A DNA stretch of 11,653 nucleotides from Methanimicrococcus sp034006575 (lineage in GTDB: Archaea; Halobacteriota; Methanosarcinia; Methanosarcinales; Methanosarcinaceae), in NCBI GenBank assembly GCA_034006575.1, contig JAVESN010000052.1:1-11653 (forward strand). Reading direction: 5' to 3'. This document shows positions 1 through 4,812 of this stretch, piece by piece. Every line of letters starts with the position of its first letter. Position 1 is the stretch's first letter. A model generated the notes under the pieces. That model had not been told where the DNA came from. It was given only the letters and a program-made list of their open reading frames with translations, and did not search any database. The position numbers were made by a program, and so were the translations under genes.

Positions 1-767
1 CTTCCGCCGTACGAGTCGCGCCTTCCCGGACCGCCTTGGCTTCCCGGACCGCCTTGTCTGCCGCCGTGTCGCAGTTGACCTCCGCCTTCTGCGGCTTGCA
101 TTAATGCGCGGGAGGGGGGAGCGGTAAAGATATAGTATTTTTGAGGGCTTTTCAGTTCTTCAATAATCCTTTGAACGATTTGTTTTTCGGGATTGTAAAG
201 GGCGGGAACGCGGGCTTTTAAATCTTCGTATCCTTTGAAAGGACCTTTTTTGGATTCTTCTAAAATGTCCAGCATCAGTTTTTTACCGATACCCGGCAAA
301 AGCTCCAAACTGTTCTGGCGCATGGAAAGAGGGTCGGCTTTGCTGAAAAACGGAATAAACTTTTGTTCGTTTATTTTCACGTATTCCTCCAAAACGACCG
401 GCAAATCCATTTTGGCGCCGTTTGAAAGTTCGTCGTAGGAAATGCGCGATTTGACGCGCTCGATGTATTTCTCGCCGTCTGCGCCTTCCGTTTTATTATC
501 CAAAAATGTTTTAATATGAAGCGGCGGAATCTTGCCTTCGGCCGGCCACAACTCCATTAGAATCAATTTATTATCGCCGAGCGCGTGAATCAAAGGCTTT
601 TTTTGATAAACCGGACGGTTGTCGGTGTCGCGCCCGTAGGGGAGATAATCCAAAATCCAAACCCATTCCTCGCGTTCTTCGCGTCCGCTTTCCGGTTTTC
701 TGTCCCGGCCGCGCCTGTGTTCAAATGTCGGGTCGGCGCTTTGTTTCTTTTGAATTTCATCCGTCAT
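1..767 (-). CDS. DUF655 family RNA-binding-type protein (3' end off the window)
   Basis: The reading frame opens with ATG at 767 and runs off the left edge after 255 complete codons. The start is supported by a Shine-Dalgarno sequence GGAGAG at 776-781, 8 nt upstream. Residues 1-33 are charged and hydrophilic. From about residue 35 (EEWVWILDYLPYGR) the sequence matches the archaeal DUF655 family, which carries a helix-hairpin-helix; here that is ELLPGIGKK at about 155-163. The family has no firmly assigned role. In many archaea its gene lies with rpl21e, rpoF and the rRNA dimethyltransferase ksgA, which suggests a part in rRNA or ribosome biology. From about residue 225 there is a Gly/Arg/Gln-rich tail with a duplicated QGGPG unit, reminiscent of RGG-type RNA-binding tails. 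The tail is encoded by markedly GC-rich DNA with an 18-bp tandem duplication. The stop codon is not visible. Family assignment is firm, function is inference. Confidence 0.85.
   Translation of the reverse strand, partial: MTDEIQKKQSADPTFEHRRGRDRKPESGREEREEWVWILDYLPYGRDTDNRPVYQKKPLIHALGDNKLILMELWPAEGKIPPLHIKTFLDNKTEGADGEKYIERVKSRISYDELSNGAKMDLPVVLEEYVKINEQKFIPFFSKADPLSMRQNSLELLPGIGKKLMLDILEESKKGPFKGYEDLKARVPALYNPEKQIVQRIIEELKSPQKYYIFTAPPSRALMQAAEGGGQLRHGGRQGGPGSQGGPGRRDSYGG
22..57. repeat. 18-bp tandem duplication in the DUF655 tail
   Basis: The 17-base string CTTCCCGGACCGCCTTG occurs at 22-38 and again at 40-56, giving an 18-bp period. On the minus strand it encodes repeated Gly/Pro/Gln-rich residues (QGGPGS, then QGGPGR) in the C-terminal tail. 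The period is a multiple of three, so copy-number change would lengthen or shorten the tail without a frameshift. Confidence 0.8.
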
Positions 768-797
768 AATATACACTCTCCGTTAGGATTGCCAAAA

Positions 798-861
798 CAG
801 ATTGAAAAAATCTGCCGGCGATCACTGTAAAGACGAAACAAAAACCGCTCGTCTTCGTGAT
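798..861 (-). promoter_or_regulatory. Possible structured 5' leader of the DUF655 gene
   Basis: Two inverted repeats sit just upstream of the DUF655 Shine-Dalgarno. CAGATT (798-803) pairs with AATCTG (809-814) around a 5-nt loop. ATCAC (821-825) plus AGACGA (831-836) pair with TCGTCT (849-854) plus GTGAT (857-861), with an internal loop and a 12-nt terminal loop. If transcription starts near 885, both would be in an RNA leader of roughly 118 nt. No known riboswitch class was recognised. Folding is read by eye only. Confidence 0.35.
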
Positions 862-904
862 TAAATTTTATTTTTACAATACGATTCCGAAAATTTATTT
901 AAGA

Positions 905-916
905 TTTTATATATAG
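905..916 (-). promoter_or_regulatory. TATA-box candidate for the DUF655 gene
   Basis: On the minus strand this reads CTATATATAAAA, a good match to an archaeal TATA element. With the usual spacing of about 25 nt, transcription would begin near 885 and leave a long leader before the start at 767. The element is nearly symmetric, so use in the other direction cannot be excluded. Confidence 0.4.
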
Positions 917-963
917 AACACCTTGTGTTGTTTTTTAAATCCGATAAGCATATATCCCTCAAA

Positions 964-1007
964 CGTTCTTAACAAAACAAAAAGAACGATTTAAATTTAT
1001 AATTTAA
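964..1007 (+). promoter_or_regulatory. PAP2 promoter candidate with upstream dyad
   Basis: CGTTCTT (964-970) and AAGAACG (982-988) form a perfect 7-bp dyad with an 11-nt spacer. It lies immediately before an AT-rich TATA-like stretch, TTTAAATTTATAATTTAA (990-1007). A dyad directly abutting a TATA element is where archaeal regulators often bind. Transcription would then start near 1025-1035, about 50 nt before the PAP2 ATG. This is inferred from position only. Confidence 0.35.
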
Positions 1008-1016
1008 TTTTAAAAT

Positions 1017-1039
1017 GGTATAATGGTTCTAATTATACC
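1017..1039 (+). repeat. 8-bp inverted repeat near the predicted PAP2 transcription start
   Basis: GGTATAAT (1017-1024) and ATTATACC (1032-1039) form a perfect dyad around the 7-nt loop GGTTCTA. It sits where transcription of the PAP2 gene should begin, so it could be an operator or a small hairpin at the 5' end of the transcript. Confidence 0.4.
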
Positions 1040-1080
1040 GCTCCACATATAAAAACTTCACAGAAGAGAAAAGATTCAGA

Positions 1081-1830
1081 ATGAATGTCCTTTTGGAATG
1101 GGTTTTCTCCATTGATTTTGCCGCAATCGAATGGGTGTGCCAAATCGGCGGAAATCCGACCGCAGATGCAATCACCGTCTTTTTTTCATACATTGGAACA
1201 TACCGGCTGGCCGCACTCTTTCTGACACTTCTGCTCGGACTCAAAGAAAAAACAAGGCCGATTGCGTTCATACTGTTTTTATCCGTTTTAATCAGCTACG
1301 GAATCACCGGAATTCTCAAAGAAATCATAGAAAGACCGCGACCGTATGTAGAGCTCGGGTTGATGGCAGCCGATATGTTGGTTTTAACCGACCCGTACCT
1401 TTCGTTTCCATCGGGACACACCACCACCGCTTTTGCAACGGCTACCGTTGTTTTCGTTTATTTTAAAAGATGGAGAATAATTGCGATAATATCCGCCGCT
1501 ATCGCCGGTTTGGCACGCATTTACCTAATGGTTCATTATCCGTCGGACGTGTTGGCGGGCGCGCTGATCGGAACGGGAACGGCTTTGTGCATTATTTATC
1601 TATACGGCCGATACAAAAAATCAAATCGAAGCGCGAATTTAAAGGACAAACGAAACGAAAACAAGAAAAACCAAACGCAAATCAAAATGAAAAATCAAAG
1701 TAAAAACACGTCATATTCAAATACGAGCCCTCTGCCACCGATAAAACAACGCCGCACGCAAACGGCAAAACACACCGCTCTTTTAAAAAAGAATGTGAAA
1801 AAACGATTCTTGTTTTTATTGATAAAATAA
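1081..1830 (+). CDS. PAP2-family membrane phosphatase
   Basis: A 249-residue protein carrying all three signatures of the type 2 phosphatidic acid phosphatase superfamily. K80-x6-R87-P88 is motif 1. P110-S111-G112-H113 is motif 2. R146-x5-H152-x3-D156 is motif 3, with H152 as the expected phosphohistidine nucleophile and D156 beside it. Hydrophobic segments at about 28-53, 60-79, 113-128, 133-151 and 157-176 point to an integral membrane enzyme. Family members dephosphorylate lipid phosphates such as isoprenyl diphosphates or phosphatidyl-type lipids; the archaeal substrate cannot be told from sequence. From about residue 178 the protein ends in a roughly 70-residue hydrophilic tail rich in Lys, Asn, Arg and Gln, longer than is usual. 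That tail closes with a hydrophobic FLFLLI patch. The ribosome-binding site is weak (AGAAGAG at 1063-1069). The gene converges on rps27e and probably stands alone. Confidence 0.9.
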   Translation: MNVLLEWVFSIDFAAIEWVCQIGGNPTADAITVFFSYIGTYRLAALFLTLLLGLKEKTRPIAFILFLSVLISYGITGILKEIIERPRPYVELGLMAADMLVLTDPYLSFPSGHTTTAFATATVVFVYFKRWRIIAIISAAIAGLARIYLMVHYPSDVLAGALIGTGTALCIIYLYGRYKKSNRSANLKDKRNENKKNQTQIKMKNQSKNTSYSNTSPLPPIKQRRTQTAKHTALLKKNVKKRFLFLLIK

Positions 1831-1856
1831 AAAATTGGAAATAAGAAACGATTGAA

Positions 1857-1882
1857 AATAAAAAAGAAATGAAAAAGAAGTT
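1857..1882 (-). terminator. T-rich terminator candidate after rps27e
   Basis: On the minus strand, downstream of the rps27e stop at 1888, the sequence is a run of T clusters (CTTTTTC, CTTTTTTATTTT). Oligo-T tracts without a strong hairpin are sufficient for termination by archaeal RNA polymerase. Confidence 0.5.
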
Positions 1883-1887
1883 TTGAA

Positions 1888-2076
1888 TTACTCAAGAACT
1901 TCTAAAATGTGTGTTGTAATGTTGGATTTGCCGCCCGTGGATTCGGACAAGGTTCTTCCGCAAATGTTACAAACGACTTTTCTGCTTGCGCTGCCGAAAA
2001 TGATTTGTTCGTTTTCGCAATCATTGCATTTCACGCGCAAGAATCTGCTTTTGGGTTTGTTAGAATAATCAGACAT
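1888..2076 (-). CDS. rps27e: 30S ribosomal protein S27e
   Basis: A 62-residue protein of the normal length for archaeal S27e. It has the C4 zinc ribbon C17-x2-C20 and C36-x2-C39, the family sequence FLRVKCNDC near the N-terminus, and a conserved region around GRTLSESTGGK. It is a component of the small ribosomal subunit. I place the start at the ATG at 2074-2076. A TTG codon two codons upstream is in frame, but the Shine-Dalgarno GGAG at 2086-2089 is 9 nt from the ATG and only 3 nt from the TTG. The gene begins 6 nt after the rpl44e stop (TGA at 2083-2085), so its ribosome-binding site lies inside rpl44e. This implies co-transcription and probably coupled translation. In many archaea aIF2-alpha and nop10 follow this gene; here the next gene is the convergent PAP2. 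Confidence 0.95.
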   Translation of the reverse strand: MSDYSNKPKSRFLRVKCNDCENEQIIFGSASRKVVCNICGRTLSESTGGKSNITTHILEVLE

Positions 2077-2082
2077 GGACAA

Positions 2083-2361
2083 TCACTCCGCAAATTCGAA
2101 TTTTTTCGCTCTAAAGCCGGGTCTCTGATGCGCTTTTTTACAGACGGTGCATCTGTATTTGAGCGAAATCTTTTTGGTCGGTTTGTCGCCGCCGGGAACC
2201 TTAGAGAATTTACCTGCGTTACCGATACCGGTTTGTCTTTTCTTTTGTCTGGCAATCATGGTCAAAGAGGAGGCTTTGCCTTTTTTCACTCTTTCCAATT
2301 CAATATCCGTGTGCTTTTTGCAGAACGGGCAATAAGTTTTAATGGTCTTTGGCATCTTCAT
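2083..2361 (-). CDS. rpl44e: 50S ribosomal protein L44e
   Basis: A 92-residue protein matching archaeal L44e (the L36a/L42 family of the large subunit, located near the tRNA E site). It has two CxxC pairs forming a zinc site, C11-x2-C14 and C71-x2-C74. It also has the family stretches MPKTIKTYCPFC and GKASSLTMIARQKKRQTG, and ends in FRAKKFEF. Two nearby ATGs are possible, at 2361 and 2355. I choose 2361 because a Shine-Dalgarno AGGTGA (2368-2373) sits 6 nt from it and 12 nt from the other. Most relatives begin MPKTIKT, so the choice affects two residues only. The gene lies upstream of rps27e with a 6-nt gap. It is separated from the GINS gene by 224 bp containing a terminator candidate and its own promoter candidate. 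Confidence 0.95.
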   Translation of the reverse strand: MKMPKTIKTYCPFCKKHTDIELERVKKGKASSLTMIARQKKRQTGIGNAGKFSKVPGGDKPTKKISLKYRCTVCKKAHQRPGFRAKKFEFAE

Positions 2362-2376
2362 GATGTTTCACCTGCG

Positions 2377-2416
2377 TTTCCGGATTAACATTCCACGGGA
2401 TAAGCCCGCGCGGAAA
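2377..2416 (-). promoter_or_regulatory. Possible hairpin upstream of rpl44e
   Basis: TTTCCG (2377-2382) can pair with CGGAAA (2411-2416), enclosing a second small stem, CGGG (2396-2399) with CCCG (2405-2408). On the minus strand this lies just upstream of the rpl44e Shine-Dalgarno. Ribosomal-protein leaders sometimes carry autoregulatory structures, but no known one was recognised here. If the TATA candidate at 2421-2432 is used, only part of this structure would be transcribed. Confidence 0.25.
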
Positions 2417-2420
2417 TAAT

Positions 2421-2432
2421 AAATTATAAAAG
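2421..2432 (-). promoter_or_regulatory. TATA-box candidate for rpl44e-rps27e
   Basis: On the minus strand this reads CTTTTATAATTT, a plausible archaeal TATA element. It would place transcription start near 2400, about 40 nt before the rpl44e ATG. This suggests that the ribosomal pair has its own promoter besides any read-through from priS-GINS. Confidence 0.4.
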
Positions 2433-2549
2433 GATCCGTTGTCGGAATAGATTAAATCGGTCGCGCGCCTTTGAGAATCAATTCATAAGAATCGAATAAT
2501 CCAATACGCCGTTGCTCACAATTTAAATCGGGACGCACATCCGAGCCAA

Positions 2550-2580
2550 TGACAAAAAGATGTTTTAAAAAAACAACATC
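2550..2580 (-). terminator. Hairpin plus T-tract terminator after the GINS gene
   Basis: Reading the minus strand just after the GINS stop (2586), GATGTT (2580-2575) pairs with AACATC (2564-2559) around a T-rich loop and is followed at once by TTTTTG. A T run also fills the loop. Position and composition fit a terminator that would partly or fully separate priS-GINS from rpl44e-rps27e. Confidence 0.5.
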
Positions 2581-2585
2581 ATGCC

Positions 2586-3509
2586 TCAGGATTGCCTTTC
2601 GGAACTGCCGGTCATACCCGAGGCGACGCCGCGCCGAATCAATAAATTCGCGTTTGCGGCCGGCAATTCGACCACATCTTGAGCCTTTAACTGATAAGTG
2701 CGTTTGTCTTCGCCCATAAATTCGGGTAAATCCTTTAATATTCGGACAAGAACGTAATTCTCGTTTATAAGATTTTCGGAAGAATCTTTTGAAGAACCCG
2801 ATTTAGAGCCGGAAGAATCGGAACCGGATTTAGAACCGGAATCGGAAGCAAAGTCAGATTTAACGGCGGGACCGGCGCCGGACTTTGAAGCGGAATCGGA
2901 ACCGGACTTTGAAATCGAATCAGAGTCTGGCTTTGGAACCGAATCGGAGTCAGGCTTTGGAACCGAATCGGAGGACAGTTTTTCAGATGGTTTTTCAGAC
3001 GATTTTTCAGACGATTTTTCAGACGATTTTTCGGGCGGTTTTTCGGGCGGTTTTTGAGCCGGCATTTGACCTTTTTGTCCGGTTTTATACGCGGGCTTTT
3101 CGGAATCTTCGTGATCGGAAAAATCGGACAAGAGCGTTTCTTTGGATTTGAATATCGCTTCTAAGACCTCTTCATAGAGCACCTGTTCGGCCGGCAATAA
3201 TTTATCGATGTCTTTTTTTAAAAGAATGCTTTTGGAATTGGTAAATGCGCCCGACGTCGCGCGTTCGACAACTTTTCCGACGCGTTTCATAAAAACGGTT
3301 TCAACATCCGTGACAAGGCCGGAAAGCTCGTCTTCAAGCATTTTGTATTCAACAGAGCGCGGACGACCGATTTTAAGCATTTCCGTTTCCAGCGCTTGAG
3401 CCGCGGCTGAAGCCGTCGAATAAAAATCGGACGGAATCGGTTTTAAATCGCGCGCTTTTTCGCGGCGAACCGTCTGTTTGACTTCTTCAAGCGTTTTATC
3501 AATATCCAT
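2586..3509 (-). CDS. GINS complex subunit, Gins51 (Sld5/Psf1) type
   Basis: A 307-residue replication factor. GINS joins Cdc45/GAN and the MCM helicase to form the unwinding machine at the fork. The N-terminal alpha-helical A domain spans about residues 1-130, with the family sequence EKARDLKPIPSDFY near residues 17-30. A small B domain lies at the C-terminus, about residues 249-299 (YVLVRILKDLPEFMG then DVVELPAANANLLIRRGVA). This A-then-B order is the Gins51 type, which forms homotetramers in several euryarchaea. Between them, about residues 135-247, is an unusually long low-complexity linker of repeated SSEK/PPEK units and 8-residue DSVPKPDS units, rich in Ser, Lys, Asp and Pro. The start ATG at 3509 lies inside the end of priS (11-bp overlap), with GAGGAG at 3519-3524 as ribosome-binding site, 9 nt away. 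Translational coupling to primase is likely. Identity is strong in both end domains; the linker is lineage-specific. Confidence 0.88.
   Translation of the reverse strand: MDIDKTLEEVKQTVRREKARDLKPIPSDFYSTASAAAQALETEMLKIGRPRSVEYKMLEDELSGLVTDVETVFMKRVGKVVERATSGAFTNSKSILLKKDIDKLLPAEQVLYEEVLEAIFKSKETLLSDFSDHEDSEKPAYKTGQKGQMPAQKPPEKPPEKSSEKSSEKSSEKPSEKLSSDSVPKPDSDSVPKPDSDSISKSGSDSASKSGAGPAVKSDFASDSGSKSGSDSSGSKSGSSKDSSENLINENYVLVRILKDLPEFMGEDKRTYQLKAQDVVELPAANANLLIRRGVASGMTGSSERQS
2905..3056. repeat. In-frame tandem repeats encoding the GINS linker
   Basis: Two short repeat families lie side by side. At about 2925-2972 a 24-bp unit recurs, encoding DSVPKPDS and degenerate DSISKSGS-like copies up to about 2905. 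At about 2985-3056 a 12-bp unit built on GATTTTTCAGAC recurs six or so times, encoding SEKS/PEKP-type tetrapeptides. Both periods are multiples of three, so length change keeps the frame. The linker is therefore probably variable between strains. Confidence 0.75.
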
Positions 3510-4728
3510 AATTTGCGACTCCTCTGCACATTAAATAAACGGCGGCGTATTCCGGAAGTTCTTCTTTTCCCTCGACAACCGAAAAATCTATTCCGTTTAA
3601 TGAGAACGTAAACGGCCGCTGAATACGAACTTTTGTCGGCTTGTCATCAAAAGCCAATGAATCCGTCAGCGGATTGTAATTTTGCAATTGCTCAAACGAA
3701 AGCGTTTGCACTTTAAAGCCCGATCCGCCGTGAAGAGATCCCGGAAAACGAATCAGTCGTTTGATGTCTCCCGTCACCGGCTCATCGACGCTGGCCCCGG
3801 CATCCACACCGAATTCGGCAACCGTTTTTTGAATAATGTATTCGATAATACTTTTAAAATCCCTCACGGGAAAATCCAAACGGCCTTTTTCCGGAATTTC
3901 GGATAAAATTTTTTCATCCGCCGCCAAACCCGCTAATTTTTTCAGAGTCGTATCCCCGACTATTTTATTCTCTTTTAAGTCTTTAAACATTTCCTTAGGC
4001 GCGTTTTTTCCGATTTCGGCTTCCGCGCGGAAATAATCAACGATGTAGCCTGCGATTCGTCGCCCCCATCCGTTTTCATACCCTTCCAAAACCCATTTGG
4101 TCGGAATTTTACCGCGCTTTCCCATAAATTCTTTGGAGCCGGAGCCGGTATCGCCGACCATGCCCACTTCTTTAAAATAAAATTTAAAATCCAAATCGCG
4201 CCCGCTGATATAATTCACGATTTCACGGCGTTCGGCGCTGTCCAGTTGAGAGATTTTATCGTCATAAACGTGGAAGTGATACCCGCGTCCGCCCGAGAAA
4301 ACCAATTCGATGTTGTCCTCTAAAAAACCGAAATCGTCCGTTAAAAAATCCGCCAGTTTAAGGGATTCCGCTTTGACATGTTCCAGCATATCCGAATATG
4401 TCATTTTCGCATCCGGCAAGTGGTCGGCGTCCAAGTCAAAAATCAAATCCGCGCCTTTCCACCCTTTTTGATCCATGCGCGGCGCGCCCGGCATGTCGTA
4501 ATAAGCGACGGAATAATAGACATGCGCCGGCGCCATTCCGATCAGGTATTCGGAAACCTCGTTGGAGGAGCCGAAATATTTGTGGCGCTTCATAATCACA
4601 TCCGGCATCGGATCAAAAGAAATAAAGCCCCATTCCCGCGACGTAAAAGAAGGCGGCAGCTGTAGGTTTAATTTTTGGTAATGCGATTGAAATTTCGCTT
4701 TTAAAAACCGCTTTGTCAGCTCGTCCAT
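3499..4728 (-). CDS. priS: DNA primase small (catalytic) subunit PriS
   Basis: A 409-residue archaeo-eukaryotic primase catalytic subunit, which makes the RNA/DNA primers for replication together with the large subunit PriL (not in this window). The catalytic D98-x-D100 lies in DLIFDLDADH. The nucleotide-binding SGGRGYHFHV follows at 145-154, and the third acidic residue is D321 in GDIKRLIRFPGSLHG, the family's hallmark C-terminal motif. Length is normal. The only cysteine I see is near the C-terminus. The Cys/His zinc site that follows the DxD motif in Pyrococcus-type PriS is therefore absent; I recall that Methanosarcina-type primases also lack it. The start at 4728 has only a weak GGCGGGAA upstream. 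Its stop overlaps the GINS start. It diverges from rqcH across 84 bp. Confidence 0.96.
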   Translation of the reverse strand: MDELTKRFLKAKFQSHYQKLNLQLPPSFTSREWGFISFDPMPDVIMKRHKYFGSSNEVSEYLIGMAPAHVYYSVAYYDMPGAPRMDQKGWKGADLIFDLDADHLPDAKMTYSDMLEHVKAESLKLADFLTDDFGFLEDNIELVFSGGRGYHFHVYDDKISQLDSAERREIVNYISGRDLDFKFYFKEVGMVGDTGSGSKEFMGKRGKIPTKWVLEGYENGWGRRIAGYIVDYFRAEAEIGKNAPKEMFKDLKENKIVGDTTLKKLAGLAADEKILSEIPEKGRLDFPVRDFKSIIEYIIQKTVAEFGVDAGASVDEPVTGDIKRLIRFPGSLHGGSGFKVQTLSFEQLQNYNPLTDSLAFDDKPTKVRIQRPFTFSLNGIDFSVVEGKEELPEYAAVYLMCRGVANYGY

Positions 4729-4774
4729 TTTAAATTCCCGCCGTCATAATTTTCATTCCGACTCTGAAATGTCG

Positions 4775-4790
4775 GTAATATTTATAGACA
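4775..4790. promoter_or_regulatory. Shared TATA-like element between priS and rqcH
   Basis: The stretch AATATTTATAGA (4778-4789) reads as a TATA element both ways, TATTTATA on plus and TATAAATA on minus. For rqcH it is centred about 29 nt before the ATG at 4813, so transcription would start almost at the start codon (leaderless). For priS it would give a leader of about 30 nt. A second AT run at 4797-4806 is too close to the rqcH ATG to serve it as a TATA box. Confidence 0.4.
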
Positions 4791-4812
4791 TTTTGTTATT
4801 ATATATCTTTTA

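Larger units (their letters stand above)
768..1080. other. Divergent intergenic region between DUF655 and PAP2 genes
   Basis: These 313 bp hold no plausible gene. The DUF655-proximal half contains two dyads (798-814 and 821-861) that would lie in its 5' leader. The centre has a TATA-like run at 905-916. The PAP2-proximal half contains a 7-bp inverted repeat (964-970 and 982-988), an AT-rich promoter-like stretch (989-1007) and another 8-bp inverted repeat (1017-1024 and 1032-1039). The region therefore looks regulatory for two divergent genes. No RNA gene was recognised. Confidence 0.6.

Noticed and set aside
225..255. Reading the DUF655 tail (GGGQLRHGG) as a release-factor GGQ motif
   Set aside because: The Gly-Gly-Gln occurs by chance in a low-complexity tail outside any release-factor fold. 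These numbers are residue positions in the protein, corresponding to bases 3-95.
2077..2082. TTG start two codons upstream of the S27e ATG
   Set aside because: The Shine-Dalgarno is only 3 nt from the TTG but 9 nt from the ATG, and S27e relatives begin close to the ATG.
2885..3151. 88-codon open frame opposite the GINS linker, with TIFQTIFQ-type repeats
   Set aside because: It is the complementary reading of the linker's tandem repeats, not an independent gene.
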